From CAIWHR01 sp963713275 (lineage in GTDB: Bacteria; Pseudomonadota; Gammaproteobacteria; Burkholderiales; Casimicrobiaceae): 64,000 bases of DNA. Shown here piece after piece: positions 9,435-21,759 of this stretch. The stretch is from positions 19,398 through 83,397 of the forward strand of contig CAVQLG010000025.1 in NCBI GenBank assembly GCA_963713275.1, given 5' to 3'. Positions within the stretch are counted from its first letter, which is position 1; each line of letters opens with the position of its first letter. The translations under genes were made by a program, and so were the position numbers. The notes under the pieces are model-generated. The model did not search any database and was not told the DNA's origin. It was given only the letters and a program-made list of their open reading frames with translations.

Positions 9435-9645
9435 CGCGATCACGGGCGTCTTTCGATCGGTTGCTTCATTGCATACCGCGAACGCGGGCCCCTCGGGCAC
9501 CGGAGCTTGCTGCCATTCCGAAGCGTATTCTGCCGACTCGCCGAGCGGTTCGTCTACCGCCTTCATCCATGGTCGATGAGGATCGGTGATCGCAAGTCCA
9601 ACACGCCCGACGCGGCTCGTCGCCAACCGCGTCGTTCGCCCGGCC

Positions 9646-10441
<796 letters not shown>

Positions 10442-10476
10442 CGCGCGCGCTTCCCGGGGGACGTCGACACGCCGAA

Positions 10477-10948
10477 TCAAACGAAGAGGCAGACGTCGGA
10501 CTGACCGGCGAACTCCAGGAACGTCGACGCGCCGCCGAACTCGATCTCGTCGATGAAGTCGCTCTTCTCGAAGCTCGAAGAGATCGAGGGTCATCTGGCA
10601 GGCGACGAATCCGACGTGCGCCTCGAGGCAGAGCGCGCGCAACTCCTCCAGCGAGGCGACGCCCTTCCTCTTGAGCTTGTCCTTCATCATCCTTGTCGCC
10701 ACCGTTTCCATTCCCGGCAAGGCGGCGACGAGCACGGGCATGGGCAGGGGCATCGGCATCGCCGGGTTGGCGAGCGGGCTGATCCTGACGTCGGACAAGT
10801 CGCGGCGCAGGAGCTGCAACCCGTAGAACGTGAAGAACACCCGCACCTCGTAGCCGAGCGCCGCGGCCGTCGACGCGAGGATGAACGGCGGATACGCCAT
10901 GTCCAGCGTGCCCTTGGACGCGATGATCGCCATCTTCCTGGTGTGCAT
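10477..10948 (-). CDS. DsrE/DsrF/DrsH-like family protein, frameshifted
   Basis: This small protein of about 156 residues starts MHTRKMAIIASKGTLDMA and contains FYGLQLLRRD and VGFVACQMTLDLF, with a conserved Cys in the ACQMT block. This is the DsrE2-like branch of the DsrEFH superfamily, which passes protein-bound sulfane sulfur between carriers. Near 10568-10577 one extra base shifts the frame. Corrected, the protein ends EKSDFIDEIEFGGASTFLEF and stops at 10477-10479. The uncorrected frame would run on into cobA, which is not a real fusion. It lies 42 bp downstream of tusA, a frequent pairing in sulfur oxidisers and related bacteria. Transfer of sulfur between TusA and this protein is inferred from that pairing. 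Confidence 0.8.
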
Positions 10949-10990
10949 GATCGCTCCGGTGGCGCCCGCTCGGGGGAGCGCGCGCGACAG

Positions 10991-11218
10991 CTACCTCTTC
11001 TTCAGGTAGAAGACGAAGTCCTTGCTCTCCTCGGCGGACCCGAGCAGCGTATTCCCGGTCTGGTTGGCGAATGCCTGCATGTCCTTGACCGAGCCCGGAT
11101 CCGTCGCGACCACCTTGAGCACCTGCCCGCTCGCGAGGTCGTTCAGCGCCTTCTTGGTCCTCAGGATCGGCAACGGGCACGACAGCCCGCGTGCGTCCAG
11201 CTCCTTGTCATATTGCAT
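10991..11218 (-). CDS. tusA: TusA-family sulfur carrier protein
   Basis: At 75 residues this is the full family length. The signature is LDARGLSCPLPILRTKKAL, with the CPxP motif whose Cys carries a persulfide sulfur. TusA proteins deliver sulfur for tRNA thiolation, molybdopterin or, when linked to DsrE2, for sulfur oxidation. It is the first gene of the reverse-strand group tusA, dsrE-like, cobA. The downstream pairing favours the sulfur-trafficking subtype over a tRNA-specific role, but this is an inference. The frame is intact. Confidence 0.9.
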   Translation of the reverse strand: MQYDKELDARGLSCPLPILRTKKALNDLASGQVLKVVATDPGSVKDMQAFANQTGNTLLGSAEESKDFVFYLKKR

Positions 11219-11547
11219 GATCCTGCCCTCTGTCGAAAGCCTTCATTGTCGCCCATCCGGCGCTGACGCACACGCACCCTCCCGACGCGGGTGGCAGCGT
11301 GCCCGAGCGCCCGGACCCAGGCCCGCCCGGGCCCGCGCCCGGTGGCGCGGCGCCGTGCCGGGCGATCGCGATGCGCCGCGGCACCGCGCGGCCCGAGCCT
11401 GCTTGATCGACTATACTGCGGCGACCGAGCGGGGGCGACCCGGGTGACCCGGCACGGGATCGGGTGCGCGCACCCGCTGCCAAGACGTAACGCTGTCTGC
11501 GTCTCCCATCGCGCATCGCGCAGCGGCCCGTTCCTAAGGAAGCGCTC
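11219..11547. other. Divergent intergenic region, tusA and SDR
   Basis: These 329 bases separate the reverse tusA group from the forward SDR gene and must hold promoters for both. A possible -10 element TATACT for the forward gene lies at 11412-11417, without a recognisable -35. The bases GGAAGCG just before 11548 are only a weak ribosome site. I saw no gene here. Confidence 0.4.
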
Positions 11548-12306
11548 ATGAAGGACCTGAAGGACAAGGTCGTGCTCGTCACCGGGGCGAGCACCGGCAT
11601 CGGCGCTGCGGCGGCGCGTGGTTTCGCGGCGGCGGGCGCGGTCGTCGCCGTCCACTACGCGAGCAGTGCCGACGCCGCGGCCCGGGTCGTCGCCGACTGC
11701 CGCGCAGCCGGGGCGGCGGCCGAGACGTTCCAGGCCGACCTCTCGCGCCGCGACACCGCGGCGCCGCTCGTCGCGGCGGTCGCCGAGAAGTTCGGCGGCC
11801 TCGACGTGCTGATCAACAACGCCGGCGGCCTCGTACGGCGGGCGAAGCTTCCCGAGATCGACGACGCCCTGTTCGACGCGGTCGTCGACCTGAACGTCCG
11901 GCAGCTGGTGATGGCGAGCCGGGCCGCGCTGCCCTGGCTCGAACAGCGGCGGGGCTCGATCATCAACACGACGTCGATCGCGGCGCGCAACGGCGGCGGG
12001 CCCGGCGCCTCGCTGTACGCGGCGGCGAAGGCCTTCGTTTCGACGCTGACGAAGAACTGGGCGAAGGAGCTGGGGCCCAAGGGCGTGCGGGTGAACGCCG
12101 TGTCACCGGGCGTCATCGAGACGCCCTTTCACGCGCGCTTCTCCACACCGGAGATGCTCGAGGCGATGCGGCGGACGATCCCGCTCGAGCGGCTCGGAGC
12201 GCCGGCCGACTGCACCGGCACGTTTCTCTATCTCGCCTCCGGGGCGCTGTCCGGCTACGTGACCGGCCAGGTGATCGAGGTCAACGGCGGGCAGCTCATG
12301 CCCTGA
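11548..12306 (+). CDS. SDR family NAD(P)-dependent oxidoreductase
   Basis: This classical short-chain dehydrogenase of 252 residues has the cofactor motif TGASTGIGAAAARG near the N-terminus. It also has the structural INNAG motif, a catalytic Ser in INTTSIAA and the YAAAK active-site pair. The C-terminal VTGQVIEVNGGQLM is typical of 3-oxoacyl-ACP-reductase-like and sugar-dehydrogenase-like members. The substrate cannot be told from the sequence, and no neighbour indicates a pathway. It stands alone between the sulfur group and htpG. Starts at ATG 11548. Confidence 0.85.
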   Translation: MKDLKDKVVLVTGASTGIGAAAARGFAAAGAVVAVHYASSADAAARVVADCRAAGAAAETFQADLSRRDTAAPLVAAVAEKFGGLDVLINNAGGLVRRAKLPEIDDALFDAVVDLNVRQLVMASRAALPWLEQRRGSIINTTSIAARNGGGPGASLYAAAKAFVSTLTKNWAKELGPKGVRVNAVSPGVIETPFHARFSTPEMLEAMRRTIPLERLGAPADCTGTFLYLASGALSGYVTGQVIEVNGGQLMP

Positions 12307-12408
12307 TCCTGCGGGGCAACGGGGCGGGTGCCGCGGCCGGTGGCGCGGGTCACCGGTACCGCCCCGCGGTGCGGGTCGGCGGCGGCTCGCGCCCGGCGGG
12401 GAAGGGGG

Positions 12409-12414
12409 TAGAAT
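12409..12414 (+). promoter_or_regulatory. Possible -10 element upstream of htpG
   Basis: TAGAAT lies about 95 bp before the htpG start in a very GC-rich leader. No convincing -35 box and no clear sigma-32 promoter (CTTGAA/CCCCAT type) was found, so the call is weak. Confidence 0.25.
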
Positions 12415-12506
12415 GGCGACCCTTTGCAGGCCGCCGCGCGTTTGCGACGCGCGCGCCGAGGTGGGGTGCCGCGGCCGAACCGTTCAATCAGCCGGAGGAC
12501 GTGGAA

Positions 12507-14441
<1,935 letters not shown>

Positions 14442-14506
14442 GCCGCCGGCGGCCGCGCGCCTCGGCAAACGGCCACCGTGGCGGGCGCGGCACGACCTCG
14501 CCGCCG

Positions 14507-16909
14507 TCAACTCGACTGCTTGATCGCCAGCACCGCCTGATTGCGCAGCGTGCGCAGCAGCGCGAGCTCGCGCTCCGCGATCGCGATCGTGTTTGCGACC
14601 GCTTTGTCGGCGTAGACCAGCGCGACCGGCACGCCCCGGATCGACATCGGCAGCAGCAGGAACGTGGGCGCGGCGATCGTCTCCCGGTACCAGGCCGGGA
14701 TGCGCGGCAGGATCGCGGGGTCTGCGGCGTCGTGGATCAGAAGATCGACGTTCTTCGTGAGCGCGATGTTGAACACGTCGGCAGGGCCGCCCACCGGCAG
14801 CCGGAAGCGCGGCGCGATCGTGGCCGCGTCCGGACCGAAGCCGAGGCGGCCGACGAGGGTGCCGGACTTCGGATCGCGGACCGCGAGCAGCACGTGGCGT
14901 AATCCCAGCGCGCGGTAGATCGTCTCGAGGATGATCCGCAGCACGTCGTTGAGCGCGAAATCCTCGACCAGCGTACTGCTGATGTCCTGGATGCCTGCGG
15001 CGAGGATTGCCTGCGCATCTCCGGCATGCCGGGACACGGGTTCGTGGCGCGTGCCCGGCGACGCGGACGGCATTTCGGCCGTGGGTCCGAGCAGCGTCGC
15101 CGTGAACTCGGGGTCGAGATTCCTGGCGCCGCCCGCTTCGGCCAAGCGCTGCGGCGCGGGCGTGGCCAGCAGGGGCGCGAGCGGCGTGTGCTTGAGATCG
15201 ACCCGGATGATGGCCGAGAAGTCGGAGAGCTCGCCGAGCGCGTCGCCGATCACGACGGCCAGTTCCTTGGCCGACACCGGCAGGGCGCTCGCGAAACGCC
15301 GGCGGACCGCTTCGGTGTTCTGCTGGCCCGTGGCCGCGTCGCCGGCCGTCATGGCGACGTAGAGCTCGTCGGCGAACGCCGAGAGCGTTCGCAGCCTGCC
15401 TTCGTGCGTCGTCGGTGCGCGCAGCGGCCCGGGTGGCAGCCGGGTCATGCTCTGGACGATCGGCTCCGGCAGCCCCCAGCTGCGGGCGATGCCCGCGCCA
15501 AGCTCTTCGTACGAGATCCCCAGCGCGCGCTGCACCGCCTCCCGCTCCGGCACGTCGTTGCACTGGACGTCCCGCGCCGCCACGCTCGCCTCCTCCGGGA
15601 AATAGAAGCGCGCGAGCAGGCGTCCGAGGTTGCGGAACATGGCGCAGATGAAGGCCTCCTCGGCGTCGCGCACGATGCCGGGAGACAGCCGCTTGCCGAG
15701 GTAACCGGCGAGGTTCGCGCGCAGGAACTCGTCCCGCAGCGCCGTTGCCTGCTGCCTGTCGGGCAGATGCTCGAACAGGAGCAGCGAAATGGCGATGCTG
15801 CGCACCGCGTTGACACCCAGCACCGCAATCGCGCGCGAGACGGTGCTCACGCTGCCCGCGCCGGTCGCGCGGTAGTGGACGGCGTTGACCAGCCGCAGCA
15901 GCTTGTTGGTGAGCGCGAAGTCCTTGAGGATGGTGGCGGACAGCTTGGCGATGTTCTCGCTCTCCGATGCCGTCAGCCGGTTGATCGAGCTGATCGCCTC
16001 CGACAGCGCCGGGAAATCGGCCCGGTGCCGCATCCGGCGCAGCAGGAACTCAAGCGTGCCGGTGCCGGCGCCGGCGCCGGCGCCGGGAGTCGACGGCACC
16101 GTCGCGGCGTCGCCGGGATCGAGGTAGCGTTCGAGCGCCTCGCGCATCGCCGCCGCAGCCGGGTAGCGCACCGCCGGGTCGCGCGCCGTGGCCTTGCCGA
16201 TGATGCCGGCGAGCGTGGGGTCGACGTCGGTGTCGCCGGGCAGCGTGATCCCGCCCTCGACCGCGTTGTTGAGCGTCTGCGCAAGCGTCGCCCCGCCGAT
16301 CGCGCGCCGCCCGCAGACGAGTTCGTAGAGGACGAGTCCCGCCGCGTAGACGTCACCCTGCGGGCCGAGAACGTTGTCGCGGATGTACTCCGGTGCCATG
16401 TACGCCGGGGTGCCGTGGAAGTCGACGCTGCCCGCGGGATCGCTGACGCGCGCGGCAATGCCGAAATCGGTGACGCGGGCCCGCCCCGCCCGGTCGACCA
16501 GGATGTTCGACGGCTTGAGGTCGCGATGCAGGATCCCCGCCCCGTGGGCGTGCTCGAGCCCGGCGAGCACATCGACGACCAGCGCGGCGGCGCGGCCGGG
16601 CGCCAGCGCGCCCTGCGCCTGCAGCAGCCCGGCCAGCGTGGGGCCCTCGACGAACTCGAAGACGAGAAACGGCACGCCGGCGTCCTCGCCGGCGTCGAAC
16701 ACCGGGACGATCTGCGGATGCCGCAGCTTGCCGGCCGCGCGCGCCTCGGCCAGCAGCCGCTGCGTGCGCGCGGGGTCGGGCCCGCGCAGCTGCAGCGTCT
16801 TGAGCGCCACCTCTCGTTCCAGACGCGGGTCGAAGGCGAGGTAGACGGCGCTCTCGCCGCCCTCGCCGAGCAGGCGCCGGAGTTCGAAGCGGCCCATCGT
16901 GCGGTTCAT
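14507..16909 (-). CDS. Serine/threonine kinase-HDOD-GAF fusion protein
   Basis: An 800-residue signalling protein. The N-terminal Hanks-type kinase (about 5-265) has the glycine loop LLGEGGESAVYLAF, Lys in VALKTL, the catalytic HRDLKPSN, DFG in VTDFGIAA and APE in YMAPEYI, so it looks active. A short (GA)n/(GT) linker of GC-rich hexamers follows (about 16056-16091). An HDOD domain covers roughly 280-490 (INRLTASESENIAKLS, RAIAVLGVNAVRSIAISLLL). The C-terminal part (about 630-800) is a GAF-like sensor (LRIILETIYRALGLRHVLLA). HDOD domains occur in signalling proteins and bind regulators; the combination with a kinase is known in some Betaproteobacteria. The start is set at ATG 16909; an upstream GTG at 16942 is possible. 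The target of phosphorylation is unknown. Confidence 0.88.
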   Translation of the reverse strand: MNRTMGRFELRRLLGEGGESAVYLAFDPRLEREVALKTLQLRGPDPARTQRLLAEARAAGKLRHPQIVPVFDAGEDAGVPFLVFEFVEGPTLAGLLQAQGALAPGRAAALVVDVLAGLEHAHGAGILHRDLKPSNILVDRAGRARVTDFGIAARVSDPAGSVDFHGTPAYMAPEYIRDNVLGPQGDVYAAGLVLYELVCGRRAIGGATLAQTLNNAVEGGITLPGDTDVDPTLAGIIGKATARDPAVRYPAAAAMREALERYLDPGDAATVPSTPGAGAGAGTGTLEFLLRRMRHRADFPALSEAISSINRLTASESENIAKLSATILKDFALTNKLLRLVNAVHYRATGAGSVSTVSRAIAVLGVNAVRSIAISLLLFEHLPDRQQATALRDEFLRANLAGYLGKRLSPGIVRDAEEAFICAMFRNLGRLLARFYFPEEASVAARDVQCNDVPEREAVQRALGISYEELGAGIARSWGLPEPIVQSMTRLPPGPLRAPTTHEGRLRTLSAFADELYVAMTAGDAATGQQNTEAVRRRFASALPVSAKELAVVIGDALGELSDFSAIIRVDLKHTPLAPLLATPAPQRLAEAGGARNLDPEFTATLLGPTAEMPSASPGTRHEPVSRHAGDAQAILAAGIQDISSTLVEDFALNDVLRIILETIYRALGLRHVLLAVRDPKSGTLVGRLGFGPDAATIAPRFRLPVGGPADVFNIALTKNVDLLIHDAADPAILPRIPAWYRETIAAPTFLLLPMSIRGVPVALVYADKAVANTIAIAERELALLRTLRNQAVLAIKQSS

Positions 16910-16987
16910 CGCGACGTGGCTCGACCGAAGCGCGGACGGCACGGGGCAGCGCGCGGCACGCCGGCCCGTCGCGGCGAGCCTTTCGCG

Positions 16988-17368
16988 TCAATGGCCATAC
17001 TCGTCGTACTTGCGGGCGCTGCCGCGCGCGCGGTCGGCGGGATACCGGGCCGCATTGAGGGCCAGCTTGGCGGCCGCCGCTGCGCCAAGGTCGATGTCGA
17101 GCCGGTCGGCGAGGCGCACGAGATAGAAGAGCACGTCGGCGAGCTCTGCGCCGATCGCCGCCTTCTTTTCGGGCGGCAGGTCCGGCGGCGTCGCCGCGTC
17201 CTGCCACTGGAAGTGCTCGACGACCTCGGCCGCCTCGACGATCATCGCCATCGCCAGGTTCTTGGGTGCATGGAACTGGTCCCAGTCGCGCTCGGTCGCG
17301 AACGCGCGCAGGCGGTCGCGGATCGCGGCGAGGCTGTCGAGCGGGGCGAGGTCGGGTGCGGCGGTCAT
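16988..17368 (-). CDS. MazG-like nucleotide pyrophosphohydrolase
   Basis: This is a small all-alpha NTP pyrophosphohydrolase of 126 residues. It carries the EExxE-like metal-binding helix MIVEAAEVVEHFQW and the ELADVLFYLVRLADRLDIDL block of the MazG / RS21-C6 (dCTPase-like) group. It would hydrolyse non-canonical or excess (d)NTPs to monophosphate. The length matches the single-domain family. The start ATG 17368 gives MTAAPDLAPLDSLAAIRDRL. It lies upstream of the kinase gene on the same strand, 78 bp away. The GC-rich spacer to rlmJ (17369-17544) holds nothing I recognise. Confidence 0.85.
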   Translation of the reverse strand: MTAAPDLAPLDSLAAIRDRLRAFATERDWDQFHAPKNLAMAMIVEAAEVVEHFQWQDAATPPDLPPEKKAAIGAELADVLFYLVRLADRLDIDLGAAAAAKLALNAARYPADRARGSARKYDEYGH

Positions 17369-17544
17369 CGCGGGTTCCTGTCCAGACAGCGCCGCAGACG
17401 CCCGGCGGCTGCAGCTCGCCCGCGGGAGGCGAGCGTGTTTCGCCAAGGCGCGGGTTCGAGGCCCCCCCTGGACGGACCTCCGGCGCCCGCTGGCGGGTCG
17501 CCGCGTGGCAGGAACCCGCGCGCGAGGGTGGCTCGCTCCGGCGC

Positions 17545-18390
17545 TCACGTTTGCCGGGCCTGCAGCGTGAAGCCGGCGCCGGCGTCCCGGGCGAGCAGTC
17601 GCGCCAGCGCCGGCAGGATCTCCCGCGCAGCGGCATCGAGCTTCCAGGGTGGATTGAACACGAACACGCCGCTGCCGTGAAGCCCGAAACCGTCGCTGCG
17701 CGGCGTAGAGACCTGCAGCACGGCATGCAGCCAGTCGCCGCCGGCGAGGCGCAACAGGGTCGTTGGAAGGCGCTGCGCCTCGCGCCGCTGGAGCAACGGA
17801 TGCCACACGGCGAAGGCGCCGGTCGGGAAGCGCCGCAGCCCGTCGGCAAGCGTGCCGACCACCGCCCGGTAGTCGTCCAACGTCTCGTAGGACGGGTCGA
17901 GCAGCGCGAGCCCCCGGCGCGAGGGCGGCGGCAACGCGGACTTGAGCCCGGCGAACCCGTCGCCGGCGGTCACGGTCACCCGCCGCCCGGCAGGGGCGTA
18001 GCGCTCGGCCAGCATCTTCTGCTCGGTGCCGTGCAGTTCCCAGAGGCGCAACCGGTCCTGCGGCCGCAGGAGCTGCAGCGCGATCTGCGGCGAGCCGGGG
18101 TAGACGCGCAGCGCGCCATCGGGGTTGCAGGCCCGCACCTGCGCCACGTAGTCGCGCAGCGGCGCCGGCAGGTCGGCCGAGTTCCACAGCCTGCCGATGC
18201 CGTCGGCGTACTCGCGGCGCTTCGCCGCGAACTTCGAGTCGAGCGCGTAGGCGCCTGCGCCGGCATGCGTGTCGAGCACCCACAGCGGCTTGTCCTTCTG
18301 GGTCAGCAGCCGCAGCAGCGACACCAGCAGCGCGTGCTTGAGCACGTCGGCGTGGTTGCCGGCGTGGAATCCGTGGCGGTAGCTCAGCAT
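17545..18390 (-). CDS. rlmJ: 23S rRNA (adenine2030-N6)-methyltransferase RlmJ
   Basis: The protein has 281 residues and begins MLSYRHGFHAGNHADVLKH, the hallmark start of RlmJ. DTHAGAGAYALDS is the SAM-binding region, and YPGSPQIALQLLRPQDRL and HGTE follow. The catalytic motif reads LLDPSYE, where E. coli has DPPY; the Ser variant is worth noting but does not change the assignment. The enzyme modifies A2030 of 23S rRNA. It is transcribed away from the ABC transporter genes that begin at 18528, leaving a 137-bp divergent region. Confidence 0.92.
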   Translation of the reverse strand: MLSYRHGFHAGNHADVLKHALLVSLLRLLTQKDKPLWVLDTHAGAGAYALDSKFAAKRREYADGIGRLWNSADLPAPLRDYVAQVRACNPDGALRVYPGSPQIALQLLRPQDRLRLWELHGTEQKMLAERYAPAGRRVTVTAGDGFAGLKSALPPPSRRGLALLDPSYETLDDYRAVVGTLADGLRRFPTGAFAVWHPLLQRREAQRLPTTLLRLAGGDWLHAVLQVSTPRSDGFGLHGSGVFVFNPPWKLDAAAREILPALARLLARDAGAGFTLQARQT

Positions 18391-18527
18391 GGACGGGGCG
18401 ATCGTTGCGCCGCCCTCCCGGGCCCGCGCGGCGCGATTGTCCCACAGGCGTGCGACGGCGCACGTGCGGCCGCGAAGCGCCGGGTGTCCACCTTGCCAGC
18501 GCGTGCGAGCGTGGGTACGCTGCGCGG

Positions 18528-19202
18528 GTGCTGTCGCTGCGTTCGCTCTGGAAGTCGTATCCCGGTCCCACCGCGCGCACCGTTCTCGCCGACGTCTCGC
18601 TCGAGCTCGCCGCCGGCGACTACGTGGCCGTCATGGGCGAGTCGGGAGTGGGCAAGTCCACCCTGCTCAACCTTGCGGCGGGGCTTGAGCGGCCCGATCG
18701 CGGGACGATTCGCGTCGACGGCGTCGACCTTGCCACGCTCGACGACGACGCGCTGACGCTGCTGCGCCGGCGGCGCATGGGGTTCGTGTTCCAGGCCTTC
18801 CACGTGCTGCCGTATCTCACCGTCGGCGAGAATGTCGCGTTGCCGCTCGCGCTGCAACGGCAGACCGGTCGCGTGGTCGACCAGCGGGTGCGCGAGGTGC
18901 TCGCGGCAGTCGGCCTCTCCGAGCGCGCCGGCAGCCGGCCGCGCGAGCTCTCGGGAGGCGAGCTGCAGCGGGTCGCGATCGCGCGCGCGCTGGTGCATCG
19001 CCCGGCACTGGTCCTCGCCGACGAGCCGACCGGCAATCTCGACCCGGACAGCGCGGCGACGGTGCTGGCGCTCTTGCGCGACGTGGTCAAGGGGCAGGGC
19101 GCAGCGGGGATTCTGGTCACGCACTCGGAGATCGCGGCGCGCACGACCGACCGCGTCCTGCTGCTTACGCGCGCGGGCGTGCGCGAGGTCCCGGCGCCGT
19201 GA
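18528..19202 (+). CDS. LolD/AttE-like ABC transporter ATP-binding protein
   Basis: ATPase of 224 residues of the MacB/LolD type, which powers FtsX-like permeases. Walker A is MGESGVGKSTLLNLAAG, the Q-loop is GFVFQAFHVLPYLTV, the signature is ELSGGELQRVAIARAL, and Walker B is LVLADEPTGNLD. The start is GTG 18528, giving VLSLRSLWKSYPGP; upstream sequence in this frame is not conserved. Its stop overlaps the start of the permease by four bases (GTGA at 19199-19202), so the two are co-translated. Together with the AttH-type gene downstream they form the conserved ATPase-permease-AttH trio. The transported substrate is unknown, possibly a lipid or lipid-linked molecule. Confidence 0.9.
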   Translation: MLSLRSLWKSYPGPTARTVLADVSLELAAGDYVAVMGESGVGKSTLLNLAAGLERPDRGTIRVDGVDLATLDDDALTLLRRRRMGFVFQAFHVLPYLTVGENVALPLALQRQTGRVVDQRVREVLAAVGLSERAGSRPRELSGGELQRVAIARALVHRPALVLADEPTGNLDPDSAATVLALLRDVVKGQGAAGILVTHSEIAARTTDRVLLLTRAGVREVPAP

Positions 19203-21728
19203 CGGCCGTGGCGCGCCGACCGATTCGCATCGGCGTCGCGTCGGCGCTGTTCCGGGGCGCGTTCGCGGGGCAACGCCTGCGCGGGCTCCTCGGCGTCGCG
19301 GCGATCGCGCTCGGCGTCGCGCTGGGGTACGCGGTGCAGATCATCAACGCGGCCGCGGTCGCCGAGCTGGCGCAGTCGGCACGCGCGCTCTCCGGTGTGG
19401 CGGACCTGGAGATCCAGGGCCCGCGCTCCGGTTTCGACGAGGCGCTCTACCCGCTGCTCGCGCGGCGGCCGGACGTCGCGGTTGCCAGTCCGGTGCTCGA
19501 GATCGAGGCGCCGCTGTCCGGGCGCGACGAAGCGCTGCGCATCGTGGGCGTCGACGTCTTCAGCGCCGCGAGGCTCGAACCTGGCTGGAGAGCGTCCGCT
19601 GCGGATCGCTTCGACTTCTTTCGCTCCGACGCGATCTTCCTCTCGCCCGCGGCGGCACGCGCGCTGGCGGTTTCGGTCGGCGACACGCGTCGCGGTGCAA
19701 AGCGGCCTCGTCGTCGTGCCACTGCGGATCGCCGGGCTGCTCGCGACCGACGGCGCGCGGCGTTTCGCCGTGATGGACATCGCGGCCGCGCAGACCACGT
19801 TCGACCGGCTGGGACGGCTGTCGCGGATCGACCTTCGCCTCGCCCCCGGAGCGGACTCCGCGGCGCTGCGCGAAGCGATCGCCGCCACGCTGCCGCCGGG
19901 CGTCGTCGTCACGGTGCCGCAGGACGACCGCAGCGCCACCGCCGATCTCACGCGCGCGTACCGGGTCAACCTCAACGTCCTGGCGCTGATGGCCCTGTTC
20001 ACCGGCGGCCTGCTCGTGTTCTCGACCCAGGCGCTGTCGATCGTGCGTCGCCGCGCCGAGCTCGCGCTGCTGCGCGTCATCGGGGTGACACGCCGACGGA
20101 TCGTCCTGGGTATGCTCGCCGAAGCCGCGGCGATCGGCGCCCTGGGCAGCGCCGTCGGACTCGGCACCGGGTTGCTGCTGGCCGATGGGGTGATGCGCTT
20201 CGTCGGCGTGGACCTGGGGTCCGGCTACTTCCGCGGGGTGGTGCCGGCGCTGCGGATCGAACCGGCGATCGCGGTGCTGTTCTTCGGCCTCGGCGTCGCT
20301 GCGGCCGTGGCCGGCGCCCTCGCGCCGGCGCGCGAGGCGGTGCGCGCTTCCCCCGCGCTGGCGCTCAAGGCGGGCGACGCCGAACGCGGATTCGAGCGGC
20401 TGGCGGCGTGGTGGCCGGGGGTCTTGCTGCTGGCGCTGGGTGCTGCCGCCGCGCTGCTGCCCCCGGTCTCCGGATTGCCGCTGTTCGGTTACGGCGCGAT
20501 CGGGCTCTTCCTCGTCGGCACACTGCGGTTGCTTCCGCGCTTGGCGAAGCTCGTGTTGCAGGCGCTGCCGCCCCCGCGCGCGCCGGCGATCGCGCTTGCG
20601 CTGGCGCAACTGCGCGGCGCGCCCGGGCAGGCGAGCGTCAGCCTCGCCGCGATCGTCGCGAGCGTGAGCCTCATGGTCTCGATGGCGATCATGGTGTTCT
20701 CGCTGCGCAGCTCCGTCGACGCCTGGCTGGAAGCGCTGCTGCCGGCCGATCTCTACTTCCGCGCCGCAGGCGTTGGCGACACGGGGCTTCTGGGCGCCGC
20801 CGACCAGGCGCGGATCGCCTCCCTTCCGGGCGTGCGCCGCGCCGAATTCCAACGCGAGGAGCAGATTCAGTGGCGGTCCGGGCAGCCGCGCATCGCGCTG
20901 CTCGCGCGCCCGCTCGACCCGGACGCGCCGCAGAAGAGCCTGCCCTTCGTCACGCCGCCGCGACCGGTGCCCGCCGGCGCGCCGCCGCCGGTGTGGGTAA
21001 GCGAGGTCGTCAGCGACGTATACGGCGTGGCCGTGGGCAGCGAGATCGACGTGCCGCTCGCCGGCCGCTCGCACCGTTTCACCGTCGCCGGCGTCTGGCG
21101 CGATTTCTCGCGCCCTCGCGGGACCTTGGTGATCGAGCGGGCCCGTTACGTCGCGCTCACGGGCGACACGGGCGCGACCAACGGCGCGCTGTGGCTGCAG
21201 CCGGAGGCCTCGCTCGGAGCGGTGCGCGAGCGGCTGGTGCGCGAGCTGCCGGGCGGCGAGCAGCTCGACATCGGCACGGCCGGCGAGATCCGGCGTGCGT
21301 CGCTGCAGATCTTCGACCGCACGTTCGCCGTCACCTACGCGCTCGAGCTCGCCGCGCTGGTCATCGGGCTCGCCGGGCTGTCGTCGTCGTTCGCCGCGCT
21401 GGTGCTCGCGAGGCGGCGCGAGTTCGGGGTGCTGCGGCACATCGGCATGACCCGCGGCGAGATCCGCAGGATGCTCGCGAGCGAGGGCGCGCTGGTCAGC
21501 GGCATCGGTCTCGTCGTGGGCGTGGCCGTGGGCGCCGTGATCAGCGTCGTCCTGGTTCACGTGGTCAACCCGCAGTCGTTCCACTGGGGGATGGAGCTGG
21601 CGGTTCCCTGGGCCGCGCTCGCCGCCTTCGTCGTGATCGTGCTCGCGCTGTCGGTGCTCACGGCGGTCGTGGCGGGGCGGCAGGCGACCCGCGGCGAGGT
21701 CGTGCGCGCCGTGCGGGACGACTGGTGA
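19199..21728 (+). CDS. FtsX-like ABC transporter permease, frameshifted
   Basis: This large permease of about 842 residues has two FtsX repeats. It begins MTAVARRPIRIGVASALF with a first helix (LLGVAAIALGVALGYAVQI) and a large periplasmic domain. Near 19682-19692 the frame shifts by one base and continues with VAVQSGLVVVPLRIAGLL. After that come FtsX helices (LNVLALMALFTGGLLVFSTQ), a middle helical group (about 20400-20620), a second periplasmic domain and a final FtsX block (ALVIGLAGLSSSFAALVLAR). It ends VVRAVRDDW. It works with the ATPase encoded just upstream. Only one indel interrupts otherwise conserved sequence, so a sequencing error is a serious possibility. Confidence 0.82.
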
Positions 21729-21759
21729 TGCGGCGCGCCTCGTGGCCGGGGGTTGACCG

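Noticed and set aside
12307..12506. Sigma-32 heat-shock promoter before htpG
   Set aside because: No CTTGAA/CCCCAT-like pair at proper spacing was found; only a TAGAAT-type -10 box.
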